Shown: positions 1 through 9,127 of the stretch, piece after piece
Layout: each line of letters opens with the position of its first letter
Numbering within the stretch: the stretch's first letter is position 1
From: Acetobacter ghanensis
Lineage (GTDB): Bacteria > Pseudomonadota > Alphaproteobacteria > Acetobacterales > Acetobacteraceae
Reading direction: 5' to 3'
Assembly: GCF_001499675.1 (NCBI RefSeq)
Contig: NZ_LN609302.1
Coordinates: forward strand, 1,525,896-1,589,895
DNA length: 64,000 nt
The notes under the pieces: generated by a model
Seen by the model: only the letters and a program-made list of their open reading frames with translations
Databases searched by the model: none
Told to the model about the DNA's origin: nothing
Position numbers and translations under genes: made by a program

Positions 1-1646
1 AAGTCCTTAAGTGCCTGCTCGCGGGCGTTTGTGTCCTGCCGTCCGTGGGCAAGACCTACCATATCGCCAAACCTGTCAATCAGTACCGCCTGCCGTGCCT
101 CTGCGGCCGCTATGTCCAGCGCTTCACTTTCGGACACAAGAGGACAGACCCAAAAAATCTGCGCTCCGGCCTGCAGGGCGCGGGCAATGGCGTCCAGAAT
201 GTCCCCCATTGTATTCAGGCTGTGCAGGGAGGTGCGAATAGGTTTGCGGCCGGAGGGTTTGCCCTCAAGCCGACTGACCTGCATATCTCCAAACTGGGTT
301 AGTAGCAGTGTGCGGGGTATGGGGGTTGCGGTCATAACCAGCATGTCTGCGTTATGGCCTTTTTCCACCAATGTCAGGCGCTGGTCCACGCCAAAGCGGT
401 GCTGCTCATCCACCACGGCCAGCCCAAGGTCCGCAAATTTTACGGTGTCCTGCACCAGAGCATGGGTGCCGACCACAAGTTTTGCCGTGCCATCGGCCAT
501 ATCGGCCAATGCCTGTTTGCGGGCTTTCCCTTTGACCGAACTACACAGAAACGCCACGGGCACAGGGGAGAGCCGCGCAAATGTTGCGGCATGTTGGCGG
601 GCCAGAATTTCGGTTGGGGCCATAATGGCGGCCTGCGCGCCTGCTTCTACTGCACGGAGCATGGCCAGCAGGGCCACCAGTGTTTTGCCCGCGCCCACAT
701 CCCCTTGCAGGAGGCGGCTCATACGGTGAGGGGCGGCCATATCGGTCTCTATCTGCCGCAGGACATGCCTTTGCCCCGGTGTAAGCGGGTGGGCAAAAGC
801 CGCCAGGGCCTGCTTTTGCAAATGACCATCCCCCCGCAGGCTGCGTCCGGGCCGGTAGCGGGATGCCTGTTGGGCAATGCGCATGGCAAGCTGGTCGGCC
901 AGTAGTTCATCACAGGCTAGGCGGGCCTGCGCACGGGTGCGTTCCGCCTGCCATTGCGTGCCGCTTTGGCTGTCGGGAATACTGTCTGGTCGGTGCATCC
1001 ATGTGAGGGCGGTTGTAAAATCCGGCCATTTTTTTTGCGTTATCAGCGCCGGGTCGTGCCATTCCGGCAGGTCAGGGGGGAGCAGGGCAAGGGCTGCGGT
1101 CATAGCCTGCCGTACCTGCCCGCTGAACAGGCCTGCAGTGAGCGGCCATACGGGGTCCAGCAGGGGGATCCGTTCAATCTGGCGGGCAGGGAGCAGATAG
1201 TCGGGGGAGGTCATGCATAGCCGGTCGCCAAAACGCTCGACCTTGCCAGATACGGCAATATGCGCCCCGGTTAACGCCTGTTTGGCCTGCCATGGAGAGA
1301 AAAAGGCAAGCTCCAGCACGCCGGTTTCGTCCGATATGGTGGCCCGCCAAGGCTGGCGGGTGCGGGGTGCTGGCGGGCGCACCTCCAGCACTGTGCCAGA
1401 AACTGTTGCAATGGTGTCAGCCCTGAGTTGTGCAAGCGAGGGACGCAGGCGCCTGTCCGTTACACTTTCCGGCAGACAGAATAGGAGGTCCATAACGCGT
1501 GACCCACCTGCAATTTTGGACAAAAGGCGGGCACGTGCCACATTGACACCGCTCAGACTGTCTAGCGGAGCCTGCAGGGCGGAGAGGGCAGGTGCACCAG
1601 CCCATTGCGGAGCCGAAGCGGATGTGAAGGGCGGGGGGCTGGACAC
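1..1646 (-). CDS. recG: ATP-dependent DNA helicase RecG (3' end cut by window edge)
   Basis: RecG is a superfamily 2 helicase that remodels stalled forks and branched DNA in recombination and repair. About 548 codons are visible on the minus strand and the frame is still open at base 1, so the C-terminal part lies outside. The N-terminal part reads like the RecG wedge/OB domain (LLFCLPESVTDRR). A Walker A motif GDVGAGKT lies near residue 315, DEQHRFG near residue 413 and TATPIPRT further on. No ATG is available in frame after the upstream stop. GTG at 1646 is chosen; GTG at 1694 is the only other reasonable start. The gene is divergent from sdhE with a very short gap. Identity is certain; the start is not. 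Confidence 0.95.
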   Translation of the reverse strand, partial: MSSPPPFTSASAPQWAGAPALSALQAPLDSLSGVNVARARLLSKIAGGSRVMDLLFCLPESVTDRRLRPSLAQLRADTIATVSGTVLEVRPPAPRTRQPWRATISDETGVLELAFFSPWQAKQALTGAHIAVSGKVERFGDRLCMTSPDYLLPARQIERIPLLDPVWPLTAGLFSGQVRQAMTAALALLPPDLPEWHDPALITQKKWPDFTTALTWMHRPDSIPDSQSGTQWQAERTRAQARLACDELLADQLAMRIAQQASRYRPGRSLRGDGHLQKQALAAFAHPLTPGQRHVLRQIETDMAAPHRMSRLLQGDVGAGKTLVALLAMLRAVEAGAQAAIMAPTEILARQHAATFARLSPVPVAFLCSSVKGKARKQALADMADGTAKLVVGTHALVQDTVKFADLGLAVVDEQHRFGVDQRLTLVEKGHNADMLVMTATPIPRTLLLTQFGDMQVSRLEGKPSGRKPIRTSLHSLNTMGDILDAIARALQAGAQIFWVCPLVSESEALDIAAAEARQAVLIDRFGDMVGLAHGRQDTNAREQALKD

Positions 1647-1714
1647 GGACGGTATACAGGCCTCTGTTTGCAGGCTGACAGACAGGAACAGCACCGGTAT
1701 AGGACAGCAAAGCC

Positions 1715-2044
1715 ATGCAACACAATTTCACAACATCTTCCAACACCCTTTCTTCCAACGATTCTGATGGTTCGGAAGATTCCCTCGCCGCCCGGCGCCG
1801 TCGGCTCAAGTTCCGCGCCAACCATCGTGGCACGTTTGAAACCGATATTCTGATCGGGGGATTTGTTGAGGAAACGGCAGATACCCTGAATGCCGAGCAA
1901 CTGACGGACATGGAAGCCATACTGGAAATGCCCGACCCCGACCTGACGGACTGGCTGTTCGGCCGTTTGGCCTTGCCGGAGGAAAAAGCAACCCCCATGT
2001 TGCGGCGCATGGTGAACGCATGCCGTGCAAAGTGCGGAAAATAA
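1715..2044 (+). CDS. sdhE: Succinate dehydrogenase assembly factor SdhE (YgfY/DUF339)
   Basis: A small soluble protein of 109 aa that helps attach FAD covalently to the flavoprotein subunit of succinate dehydrogenase. The family's conserved RGxxE-type motif is seen as HRGTFETD near residue 37, followed by the acidic helix region (MPDPDLTDWLF). The first ~25 residues are Ser/Asn-rich and not conserved. It sits between divergent recG and mfd, an arrangement common in Alphaproteobacteria. Its end lies 49 nt before the preferred mfd start, so the two are probably co-transcribed. Confidence 0.93.
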   Translation: MQHNFTTSSNTLSSNDSDGSEDSLAARRRRLKFRANHRGTFETDILIGGFVEETADTLNAEQLTDMEAILEMPDPDLTDWLFGRLALPEEKATPMLRRMVNACRAKCGK

Positions 2045-2093
2045 ACTCATCTTCCTTGGTTGGAACACGGGCAGGACAAGAGAAATACGCCAG

Positions 2094-5000
2094 ATGACAG
2101 CAGACACAGGTGCCCCTTTACAGCGTCGGATTGCCACCATTTGGGGCGTGCCGGAGGGGTATGATGCCCTTTTGCTTGCACGCCGCGCGCGTGAGTACAA
2201 AGGGCCTGTGCTGCACATAGCCCGCAACGATGCCTCCATGGCCCGGCTGGCGGACATACTGGCTTTTGTTGCGGCCGATATGGAGGTGCTGCGTTTTCCC
2301 GCTTGGGACTGCCTGCCATACGACCGTGTTTCGCCCAACCCCACCATTGTGGCCGAGCGGGTTGCAACCCTGACCCGGCTGCTGGAACCATCAGGCGGCA
2401 AACCCCGCCTTGTGCTGACCACAGTCAACGGCGCCATCCAGCGCGTTGCTCCGCGCAAGACATTCGAGGGGCAGTCCCTGAACATTCGGGCGGGGGAAAG
2501 TCTCGACCAGTCCCTGCTCATCGAACTGCTGATCGCCAATGGCTACACCCGTACGGATACGGTGATGGAGGCCGGGGAGTTTGCAACGCGCGGTGGTATT
2601 TTTGACCTCTACCCCGCAGGCGCGCCCGAACCGGTACGCCTTGATCTGTTTGGGGATGAGGTCGAAAATATTCGGGCTTTTGACCCCGGCACCCAACGCT
2701 CCACCGAGCAGCGCGATGGTTTGGTGCTGTGCCCTGTTTCTGAATTTTCGCTCGATGCGCCAAGCATCTCCCTCTTCCGCACGGGCTGGCGGGATGCCTT
2801 CGGCCCTGCTGCCGCGTCCGACCCGTTATACGAACATATTTCGGACGGTCGCAGATACCCCGGTATCGAACACTGGCTGCCCCTGTTCCATGACCATCTG
2901 GAAACCCTGTTTGATTACCTGCCGGGTGCAGCCCTCTCGCTTGATTATCAGGTCGAGGAAGTGTTGTCCGCACGGTTGGAAATGATTGCCGACCACTATC
3001 AGGCCCGTAAGCTGCCGGTCAGGGAGGGCGAGACACCCTACCGCCCTTTGCCGCCCCATCTGCTGTACCTGGACCACAAAGGGTGGGAGGCGGCTGTATC
3101 GCGCCTGCCAGCCGTGGCCTTTAGCCCCTATGCCCAGCCCGATGGGGCGGAGGGCGTGGATGTTGGCGGCAGACCCGGCAAAATGTTCTCCAAAATTGTG
3201 CCCGGTGCGCAGCGCGAACAGGTGTTTGGCCTGTTGGGTGAGCAGGTGCGGGAGTGGGCGCAGGTTAAACGCCGCACATTTGTGGCGGCATGGACCAAGG
3301 GCTCGCGCGAGCGGATTGGTGTTTTGCTGCGTGAGCATGGCGTGTCGACAGAGACATTCGACACATGGGAGCAGGCACGCAAGGCCAAGGCTGGCCCCGT
3401 AGGGTTGCTGACCCTTGGGCTGGAACGTGGCTTTGTGGCGGATGATCTGGCTTTTGTTTCCGAGCAGGACCTGTTGGGGGAACGTATAGGCCGCCCACCG
3501 CGCCGCCGCCGCCGCGCCGATGAACTGATTGCCGAGGCCAGTGAACTTTCTGCCGGAGATCTGATCGTGCATCAGGATTACGGTATTGGCCGGTATGACG
3601 GGCTGGAGACGGTCAGCGTGGGTGTGGCCCCGCATGACTGCCTGCGCCTGCTGTATGATGGGGGAGAAAAGCTCTACCTGCCGGTCGAAAACATTGAACT
3701 GCTCAGCCGGTTTGGTTCAGATCAGGCCGGGGTATCGCTCGACAGACTGGGCGGTGTTGCGTGGCAGAACCGTAAGGCGCAGATGAAGCGCCGCATACGT
3801 GACATGGCGGGTGAACTGATCCGTACTGCTGCGGCCCGCGCCTTGAAGGAAGCCCCCGAACTGCTCCCCCCCGAGGGGATGTGGGACGAGTTTTGCGCCC
3901 GCTTCCCGTTTGTGGAAACGGACGACCAGTCCCGCGCCATTGCTGACGTGCTGGAAGATATGGCTTCCGGCCGCCCCATGGACCGGCTGGTGTGTGGTGA
4001 TGTGGGCTTTGGCAAAACGGAAGTTGCCCTTAGGGCGGCGTTTGTTGCGGCGATGTCTGGCGGGCAGGTGGCTGTTGTGGTGCCAACAACGTTGCTGGCC
4101 CGGCAGCATTACCGCACTTTCGCGGCCCGGTTCGAGGGCTTCCCCATCAAGGTGGCGCAGCTCTCCCGCATGGTGACGGGTAAGGAAGCAACGGAGGTCC
4201 GCAAAGGGCTGGCCGATGGCAGCATCAATGTTGTGATTGGCACACATGCCCTACTGGCCAAAACGGTCAAGTTTGCCTCGCTCGAACTGTTGATTATTGA
4301 TGAAGAGCAGCACTTTGGCGTGTCGCATAAGGAAAAGCTAAAAGCCCTGCGCGAGGATGTGCATGTGCTTACGCTGTCCGCCACGCCGCTCCCCCGCACG
4401 CTCCAGCTTTCTCTCTCCGGCGTGCGGGAGATGAGCCTGATAGCGACGCCTCCTACGGACCGTCTGGCTGTGCGGACCTTCATTATGCCGTTTGACAGTG
4501 TGGTGATCCGTGAGGCCATTCAGCGTGAACGCTTCCGAGGTGGGCAGATCTTCTGCGTAGCGCCCCGAATTGAAGATCTGGACCGGTTGGCCGAACGGTT
4601 GAGCAGTATTGTGCCCGATGCGCGGGTGGTGCAGGCGCATGGCCGTCTGTCTCCCACGGAGCTGGAGCGGGTGATGACCGAGTTTTCGGACGGTCAGTAT
4701 GATATTCTGCTTTCCACCAATATTGTGGAAAGCGGGCTGGATATGCCTGCGGTGAATACGCTTATTATCCATCGGGCGGATATGTTCGGGCTAGGCCAGC
4801 TCTATCAGCTGCGTGGCCGTGTCGGCCGGGGTAAGCAGCGCGGCTACGCGTATCTGACATGGCCACAGACTCATGCTCTCTCACCTTCGGCGGAAAAGCG
4901 ACTGGAGGTCATGCAAACGCTCGACACATTGGGCGCAGGCTTTACGCTGGCATCGCACGACCTTGACCTGCGTGGTGCGGGTAACCTGCTGGGGGACCAG

Positions 5001-5570
5001 CAGTCCGGCCATGTGCGTGAAGTGGGGATAGAACTATACCAGCAGATGCTGGAAGACGCCGTGGCTGACATGCGTTCCGACAAAGGCCGTAATGCGGAAA
5101 ACGATCGGGACTGGACGCCCAACATTGTTATGGGCCTGCCGGTACTTATTCCCGATGCGTATGTGCCGGATCTGCCGGTAAGGCTGGGTCTTTACCGTAG
5201 AATCAGTGCGTTGGCGTCCGATGCTGAGCTGGAGGCTATGGAGGCGGAACTGGTGGACCGGTTTGGGACTGTTCCGGACGAAGTTAAAAACCTGCTCAAC
5301 ATTGTTGATCTTAAAAGACTTTGCCGTCAGGCAGGCGTGGAGCGGGTGGAAGCGGGTCCTAAAGGCATGGTGCTCCAGTTCCGGAACAACAGTTTTGCCA
5401 ACCCTGCAGGGCTTGTGCAGTGGATGGGCCGTTGGAAGGATGGCGTAGTCAGGCTGCGGCCAGACCATAAAATGGCAGTGGTGCGGGAACTGACCAATGT
5501 TCAGCGCATAGACCTCGCCCGTAAAGTGCTCAAAGACCTTGCGCATATGTGCGAGCGTGAAATGGCCTGA
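2094..5570 (+). CDS. mfd: Transcription-repair coupling factor Mfd
   Basis: Mfd displaces RNA polymerase stalled at lesions and recruits UvrA. The protein is 1158 aa from this start, close to the usual length. In order: a UvrB-like N-terminal module (FPAWDCLPYDRVSPNP), the CarD-like RNAP-interacting domain (LIVHQDYGIGRYDGL), a RecG-like helicase with Walker A GDVGFGKT near residue 635 and DEEQHFG near 736, and a C-terminal TRCF domain. The frame is also open from an ATG at 2025 that overlaps sdhE by 20 nt. I prefer ATG 2094 because family N-termini begin near this point and a GGACAAGAG-like purine stretch lies just upstream. Confidence 0.95.
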   Translation: MTADTGAPLQRRIATIWGVPEGYDALLLARRAREYKGPVLHIARNDASMARLADILAFVAADMEVLRFPAWDCLPYDRVSPNPTIVAERVATLTRLLEPSGGKPRLVLTTVNGAIQRVAPRKTFEGQSLNIRAGESLDQSLLIELLIANGYTRTDTVMEAGEFATRGGIFDLYPAGAPEPVRLDLFGDEVENIRAFDPGTQRSTEQRDGLVLCPVSEFSLDAPSISLFRTGWRDAFGPAAASDPLYEHISDGRRYPGIEHWLPLFHDHLETLFDYLPGAALSLDYQVEEVLSARLEMIADHYQARKLPVREGETPYRPLPPHLLYLDHKGWEAAVSRLPAVAFSPYAQPDGAEGVDVGGRPGKMFSKIVPGAQREQVFGLLGEQVREWAQVKRRTFVAAWTKGSRERIGVLLREHGVSTETFDTWEQARKAKAGPVGLLTLGLERGFVADDLAFVSEQDLLGERIGRPPRRRRRADELIAEASELSAGDLIVHQDYGIGRYDGLETVSVGVAPHDCLRLLYDGGEKLYLPVENIELLSRFGSDQAGVSLDRLGGVAWQNRKAQMKRRIRDMAGELIRTAAARALKEAPELLPPEGMWDEFCARFPFVETDDQSRAIADVLEDMASGRPMDRLVCGDVGFGKTEVALRAAFVAAMSGGQVAVVVPTTLLARQHYRTFAARFEGFPIKVAQLSRMVTGKEATEVRKGLADGSINVVIGTHALLAKTVKFASLELLIIDEEQHFGVSHKEKLKALREDVHVLTLSATPLPRTLQLSLSGVREMSLIATPPTDRLAVRTFIMPFDSVVIREAIQRERFRGGQIFCVAPRIEDLDRLAERLSSIVPDARVVQAHGRLSPTELERVMTEFSDGQYDILLSTNIVESGLDMPAVNTLIIHRADMFGLGQLYQLRGRVGRGKQRGYAYLTWPQTHALSPSAEKRLEVMQTLDTLGAGFTLASHDLDLRGAGNLLGDQQSGHVREVGIELYQQMLEDAVADMRSDKGRNAENDRDWTPNIVMGLPVLIPDAYVPDLPVRLGLYRRISALASDAELEAMEAELVDRFGTVPDEVKNLLNIVDLKRLCRQAGVERVEAGPKGMVLQFRNNSFANPAGLVQWMGRWKDGVVRLRPDHKMAVVRELTNVQRIDLARKVLKDLAHMCEREMA

Positions 5571-5588
5571 CTCACCTTGGGTGGTCTG

Positions 5589-5615
5589 CCCCTGCATGGC
5601 CAGAATATGCAGGGG
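5589..5615. terminator. Inverted repeat between convergent mfd and 5625-6551 gene
   Basis: CCCCTGCAT (5589-5597) is perfectly complementary to ATGCAGGGG (5607-5615) with a 9-nt loop. It lies in the 54-nt gap between two convergent genes. A bidirectional terminator is the likely role, though no strong T-run follows on either strand. Confidence 0.5.
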
Positions 5616-5624
5616 CCGGTCTGG

Positions 5625-6551
5625 TTATTTGATGGGGAGCGGAAAGCCGTTAACCGTTAGCACGCCACCTTCCCACGTGGTGTCCCATGTGTTCTGTTCG
5701 CCAGAGTGGTGGCTGACCAGCCTGCCTAACACAAGCCCTGCGGCCAGCTTCATCTGATGGGCGGCGCGGGCTTTTTCAATTAGTTCTTCCAGATTGGTAA
5801 TTTCCAGATGCCCAGAGGCGGATGTGGCGGCCACGTTGCCGGTCAGGGTTGCCTGCCCATGCCCCTGTAGGCGTGCATGTCCTTCCGATGCCTCAAAGTT
5901 GCTGATGGTGGCATGGACGGCAGGCGCAGCTTCGCTCTGTCCCCCAATGGCGCTCATGAGCGCTGGAAGCTCTGTGGTTGGGAGCGAGAACGCAGCGCGT
6001 GCGTTTGAAGGCAGAAGTTGCTGATTAGCGACGTTCTGGAATGTCAGGCCACTCATGTTCAGGGTTGCTGCACTGGTCTGCGCGGTGCTGGAACCCTGCA
6101 TCTGGTAGTGTGCTGTTGTGACGCTCACATGGGCCGAACCATGCACAACGGTGGCGTTGTTCCATGTCAGATCATAGGCTTTGCCGGATTGTAGGCCAGT
6201 AACAACCAGTTGCCCCTGTGCTTTAAGCCACTGGGTACAGGCCGCATTGTGCTGCCCGGTCATGGCGGAAACCAGAAGTAATGATGCTGCCTGCGCCAGA
6301 TCCTGCATAGCGTCTGCATTAGGTGCAAACCCGGAAAAGACCAGTTTTTTGACATGCAGACTGGTTACTCCGTTGGGGGAGCTGACTGCTAGATCATGGT
6401 AAATCAGGCCTTTGGCAGTAGTTTCCTCCGACGTGGCGCTTATTGTTGCGCAGCCCGAGGGAGGAGCCGCGGTTGCGTTTTCTGCGTGGGTGGCAGCGTA
6501 AAGACTCACGACCCCGAGAAGAAAGAGGGAAAAAGGAGAGTTCTGCTTCAT
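5625..6551 (-). CDS. Hypothetical exported protein
   Basis: A 308-aa protein of unknown function. The first ~29 residues form a Sec signal peptide (MKQNSPFSLFLLGVVSLYAA, cleavage plausible after ENATA). The mature part is rich in Ala, Thr, Ser and Gln, has three Cys, and ends in LTVNGFPLPIK. A terminal 'LxVNGxPL' is also seen in large periplasmic or AsmA/DUF945-like proteins, but I cannot assign a family. Genes on both sides are unrelated, and it is divergent from the YfeH-type transporter with 67 nt between the starts. An envelope-associated role is only a guess. Confidence 0.75.
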   Translation of the reverse strand: MKQNSPFSLFLLGVVSLYAATHAENATAAPPSGCATISATSEETTAKGLIYHDLAVSSPNGVTSLHVKKLVFSGFAPNADAMQDLAQAASLLLVSAMTGQHNAACTQWLKAQGQLVVTGLQSGKAYDLTWNNATVVHGSAHVSVTTAHYQMQGSSTAQTSAATLNMSGLTFQNVANQQLLPSNARAAFSLPTTELPALMSAIGGQSEAAPAVHATISNFEASEGHARLQGHGQATLTGNVAATSASGHLEITNLEELIEKARAAHQMKLAAGLVLGRLVSHHSGEQNTWDTTWEGGVLTVNGFPLPIK

Positions 6552-6618
6552 TTCGTAATGAAGGTGCCGTAAGTAAAAATGGCAGGCAATACAAGATTAC
6601 CATGGAAGAGGCAGAGCT

Positions 6619-7599
6619 GTGCGGTTTTTGAAGATTGACCCCTTTTTGCTGGGGCTGCTGGCCTCTGTTCTGCTGGCGACCTTTGTGCCGTGTCACGGCG
6701 CTGCCGTACCGGTTTTTCACTGGTTATCGGTCGGGCTGATCGCCCTTATGTTTTTTTTGCAAGGGGCGCGCCTTTCCCGCAAGGCCGTGCTGGACGGGGT
6801 GGTGGCATGGAAGCTGCACCTGCTTATTTTAAGCTGCACGTTTGTCCTGTTTCCCCTGCTGGGCCTTGCCGCCCATGCTCTGTTCCCCGGCCTGTTGCAG
6901 CCTGATGTGTGGATGGGGGTGCTATTCCTGTGCTGTCTGCCTTCCACAGTACAGTCTTCCATCGCCTTTACCTCTATTGGAGGTGGCAATGTGCCTGCGG
7001 CCGTGTGTGCGGCTACCGCTTCCAACGTGTTTGGTATTTTTATTACACCGGTGCTGGTAGGGCTGGTGTTAAGCCAGCATGGGCAGGCTACGGGTAACCC
7101 GTTGGATATTGTTTACCAGCTTCTTCTGCCGTTTATTCTAGGGCAGGTATTGCAGCCATGGCTGGGTGCATGGGCCCACCGGAACAAGAAGGTGCTCTCT
7201 TTTTCTGACCGAGGGTCCGTTCTGGTGGTTGTGTACACAGCGTTTAGTGATGCCGTCATGCAGGGGTTATGGCACCGTCTGCCAGCAGCCGAACTGGGGA
7301 TGATTGCCGTAGCGGATACGGTTCTGCTGTTTAGCGTGCTGGCCCTGACCATTTTTGGCGGCCGTCTGATTGGTCTGCCCCTGAAGGACGAAATTGCGGT
7401 GGTGTTCTGCGGCTCCAAAAAAACGCTGGCTTCTGGCGTGCCCATGGCCAATGTCCTTTTCCCCGCTTCCTCTGTAGGGGTTATTGTTCTGCCGCTCATG
7501 ATGTATCACCAGATCCAGCTTTTTGTCTGCGCCGTACTGGCCCGCAGGTTTGCACGCATGGGGCAGAAGCAGGATGATGCAGCCAGAACGCCAGCCTGA
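6619..7599 (+). CDS. YfeH-type bile acid:sodium symporter-like (SBF-like) transporter
   Basis: A 326-aa integral membrane protein with about nine to ten hydrophobic helices. It matches the SBF-like/YfeH family: LIALMFFLQGARLS near residue 40, LPSTVQSSIAFTSIGGGN near 107, and the ASNVFGIF and GSKKTLASGVP segments of the second half. Family members are thought to move organic anions or cations with sodium; the substrate here is unknown. The start is GTG at 6619, preceded by GGAAGAGG. An overlapping short ATG frame at 6602 stops at once. The amino-acid decarboxylase follows after 52 nt. Confidence 0.88.
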   Translation: MRFLKIDPFLLGLLASVLLATFVPCHGAAVPVFHWLSVGLIALMFFLQGARLSRKAVLDGVVAWKLHLLILSCTFVLFPLLGLAAHALFPGLLQPDVWMGVLFLCCLPSTVQSSIAFTSIGGGNVPAAVCAATASNVFGIFITPVLVGLVLSQHGQATGNPLDIVYQLLLPFILGQVLQPWLGAWAHRNKKVLSFSDRGSVLVVVYTAFSDAVMQGLWHRLPAAELGMIAVADTVLLFSVLALTIFGGRLIGLPLKDEIAVVFCGSKKTLASGVPMANVLFPASSVGVIVLPLMMYHQIQLFVCAVLARRFARMGQKQDDAARTPA

Positions 7600-7651
7600 C
7601 AGGCCGGTCAGGGCGCATCGATATTGAAACCAAACGCAAGGAGAGTAGGGT

Positions 7652-9127
7652 GTGGCGGGTCTGGATCCTGAAAACTGGGAAGAACTGAAAGCTCAGGGGC
7701 ACCAGATGCTGGACGCAATGCTGGAGAGCATTCGCCACGTCTCTCAAGGTCCGGTCTGGCAGCCCATGCCAGATACCGTGCGTGAGAGTTTTAGAGCAGC
7801 TCCTTTGCCGGTTGCGGGGCAGGAGCTGGAGGCCCTTTACCAGCAGTTTACGGCTACGGTGCAGCCTTATGCAGTGGGGAACCGCCACCCTCGCTTTATG
7901 GGCTGGGTACATGGTGGGGGCACGGCGCAGGGCATGTTGGCCGAAATGCTGGCAGCAGGTCTGAACGCCAATCTGGGTGGGCGTGACCACGCGCCGGTTG
8001 AAGTGGAACGGATGGTTATCCGCTGGGCGGCGGATATGTTCGGTTTTCCACCAGATGCCACCGGCGTACTCGTGACCGGGTCCTCCATGGCTAACTTTAT
8101 TGCCATCCTGACCGCTACGCGCAATGTGGCCAATGGGCAGGCTCTGCGGCAGCAGGGGGTTGGCGGGCGCAAGCTGGTTGGCTACGCGGGGGAGAGTGCG
8201 CACGGTTGCGTTGCCCGTGCGTTTGATATGGCAGGCCTTGGTGAGCAGGCGTTGCGTCGCGTGCCGCTTGATTCTGCATTCCGCATGGATATTGCGGCTC
8301 TCACACGTATGATCGCGCAGGACAAAGCCGCCGGGTATGAGCCGTTTCTGGTTGTTGGTACGGCGGGTACAGTGGATACGGGGAGTATCGACCCGCTGAA
8401 CACGCTGGCGGATATAGCGGCGCAGGAAGGCCTCTGGTTCCATATGGATGGAGCCTTTGGGGCGCTGGCGCGCCTTGCGCCCGATCTTGCGCCATTGCTG
8501 GCGGGGTTGGAACGGGCCGATAGTCTGGCTTTTGATTTTCATAAATGGGCACAGGTGCCCTACGATGCGGGTTGTGTGCTGGTGCGCGAACCGGGCAGGC
8601 AGGCTGCGGCATTTGCGCAATCGCTCGCCTATCTCTCGCGCGAGGATAGGGGGCTTGCCGCCGGGGCACCGTGGTTCTGTGACTTGGGGCCAGACCTGTC
8701 ACGCGGGTTCCGCGCGCTCAAGGTCTGGTTCGCTCTGGCCGGGTTCGGCACCCAAAAACTGGGGGATGTTGTAACGCAGTCCTGCACTTTGGCGCGTTAT
8801 CTGGCGCAGCGTGTGCAGGATACGCCGCGGCTGGAACTGCTGGCCCCGGTTACGCTGAACATCGTGTGTTTTCGGGTTGTGGTGCCTGATGTGGATGATC
8901 TGGACTGGCTGAATGGTGAGCTGGTGAAGGATATGCAGGTCAGCGGCATTGTGGCGCCATCCACAACCCGGATCGGCGGTGTGTTGGCTATTCGCGCAGC
9001 TCTTGTAAACCATCGCACAACCGAGGTGGACATCAATATCCTGCTTGAGACCCTGAGTTCGTTTCTGGATGTGCGTCTGGCTCAGGTGCAGATGATCAAA
9101 GCGATGGAAGGTGTAGCGGGGGCCTAA
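7652..9127 (+). CDS. PLP-dependent amino-acid decarboxylase (group II, aromatic-L-amino-acid decarboxylase family)
   Basis: A 491-aa enzyme of the DDC/pyridoxal-dependent decarboxylase family, which removes CO2 from an amino acid to give an amine. The family landmarks are clear: [10 protein letters not shown] near the N-terminus, the substrate/cofactor loop [19 protein letters not shown] with the cofactor-binding Asp, and DFHKW with the Schiff-base Lys. Start GTG 7652 is preceded by AAGGAGAG. The substrate cannot be read from sequence; tyrosine, tryptophan, DOPA or another amino acid are possible. The stop overlaps the convergent cobT stop by 4 nt. Transport by the upstream YfeH-like protein is conceivable but unproven. 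Confidence 0.9.
   Translation: MAGLDPENWEELKAQGHQMLDAMLESIRHVSQGPVWQPMPDTVRESFRAAPLPVAGQELEALYQQFTATVQPYAVGNRHPRFMGWVHGGGTAQGMLAEMLAAGLNANLGGRDHAPVEVERMVIRWAADMFGFPPDATGVLVTGSSMANFIAILTATRNVANGQALRQQGVGGRKLVGYAGESAHGCVARAFDMAGLGEQALRRVPLDSAFRMDIAALTRMIAQDKAAGYEPFLVVGTAGTVDTGSIDPLNTLADIAAQEGLWFHMDGAFGALARLAPDLAPLLAGLERADSLAFDFHKWAQVPYDAGCVLVREPGRQAAAFAQSLAYLSREDRGLAAGAPWFCDLGPDLSRGFRALKVWFALAGFGTQKLGDVVTQSCTLARYLAQRVQDTPRLELLAPVTLNIVCFRVVVPDVDDLDWLNGELVKDMQVSGIVAPSTTRIGGVLAIRAALVNHRTTEVDINILLETLSSFLDVRLAQVQMIKAMEGVAGA

Noticed and set aside
7496-8620. 374-codon antisense frame inside the decarboxylase gene
   Set aside because: Shadow of a well-supported gene, without ribosome site or recognisable sequence.
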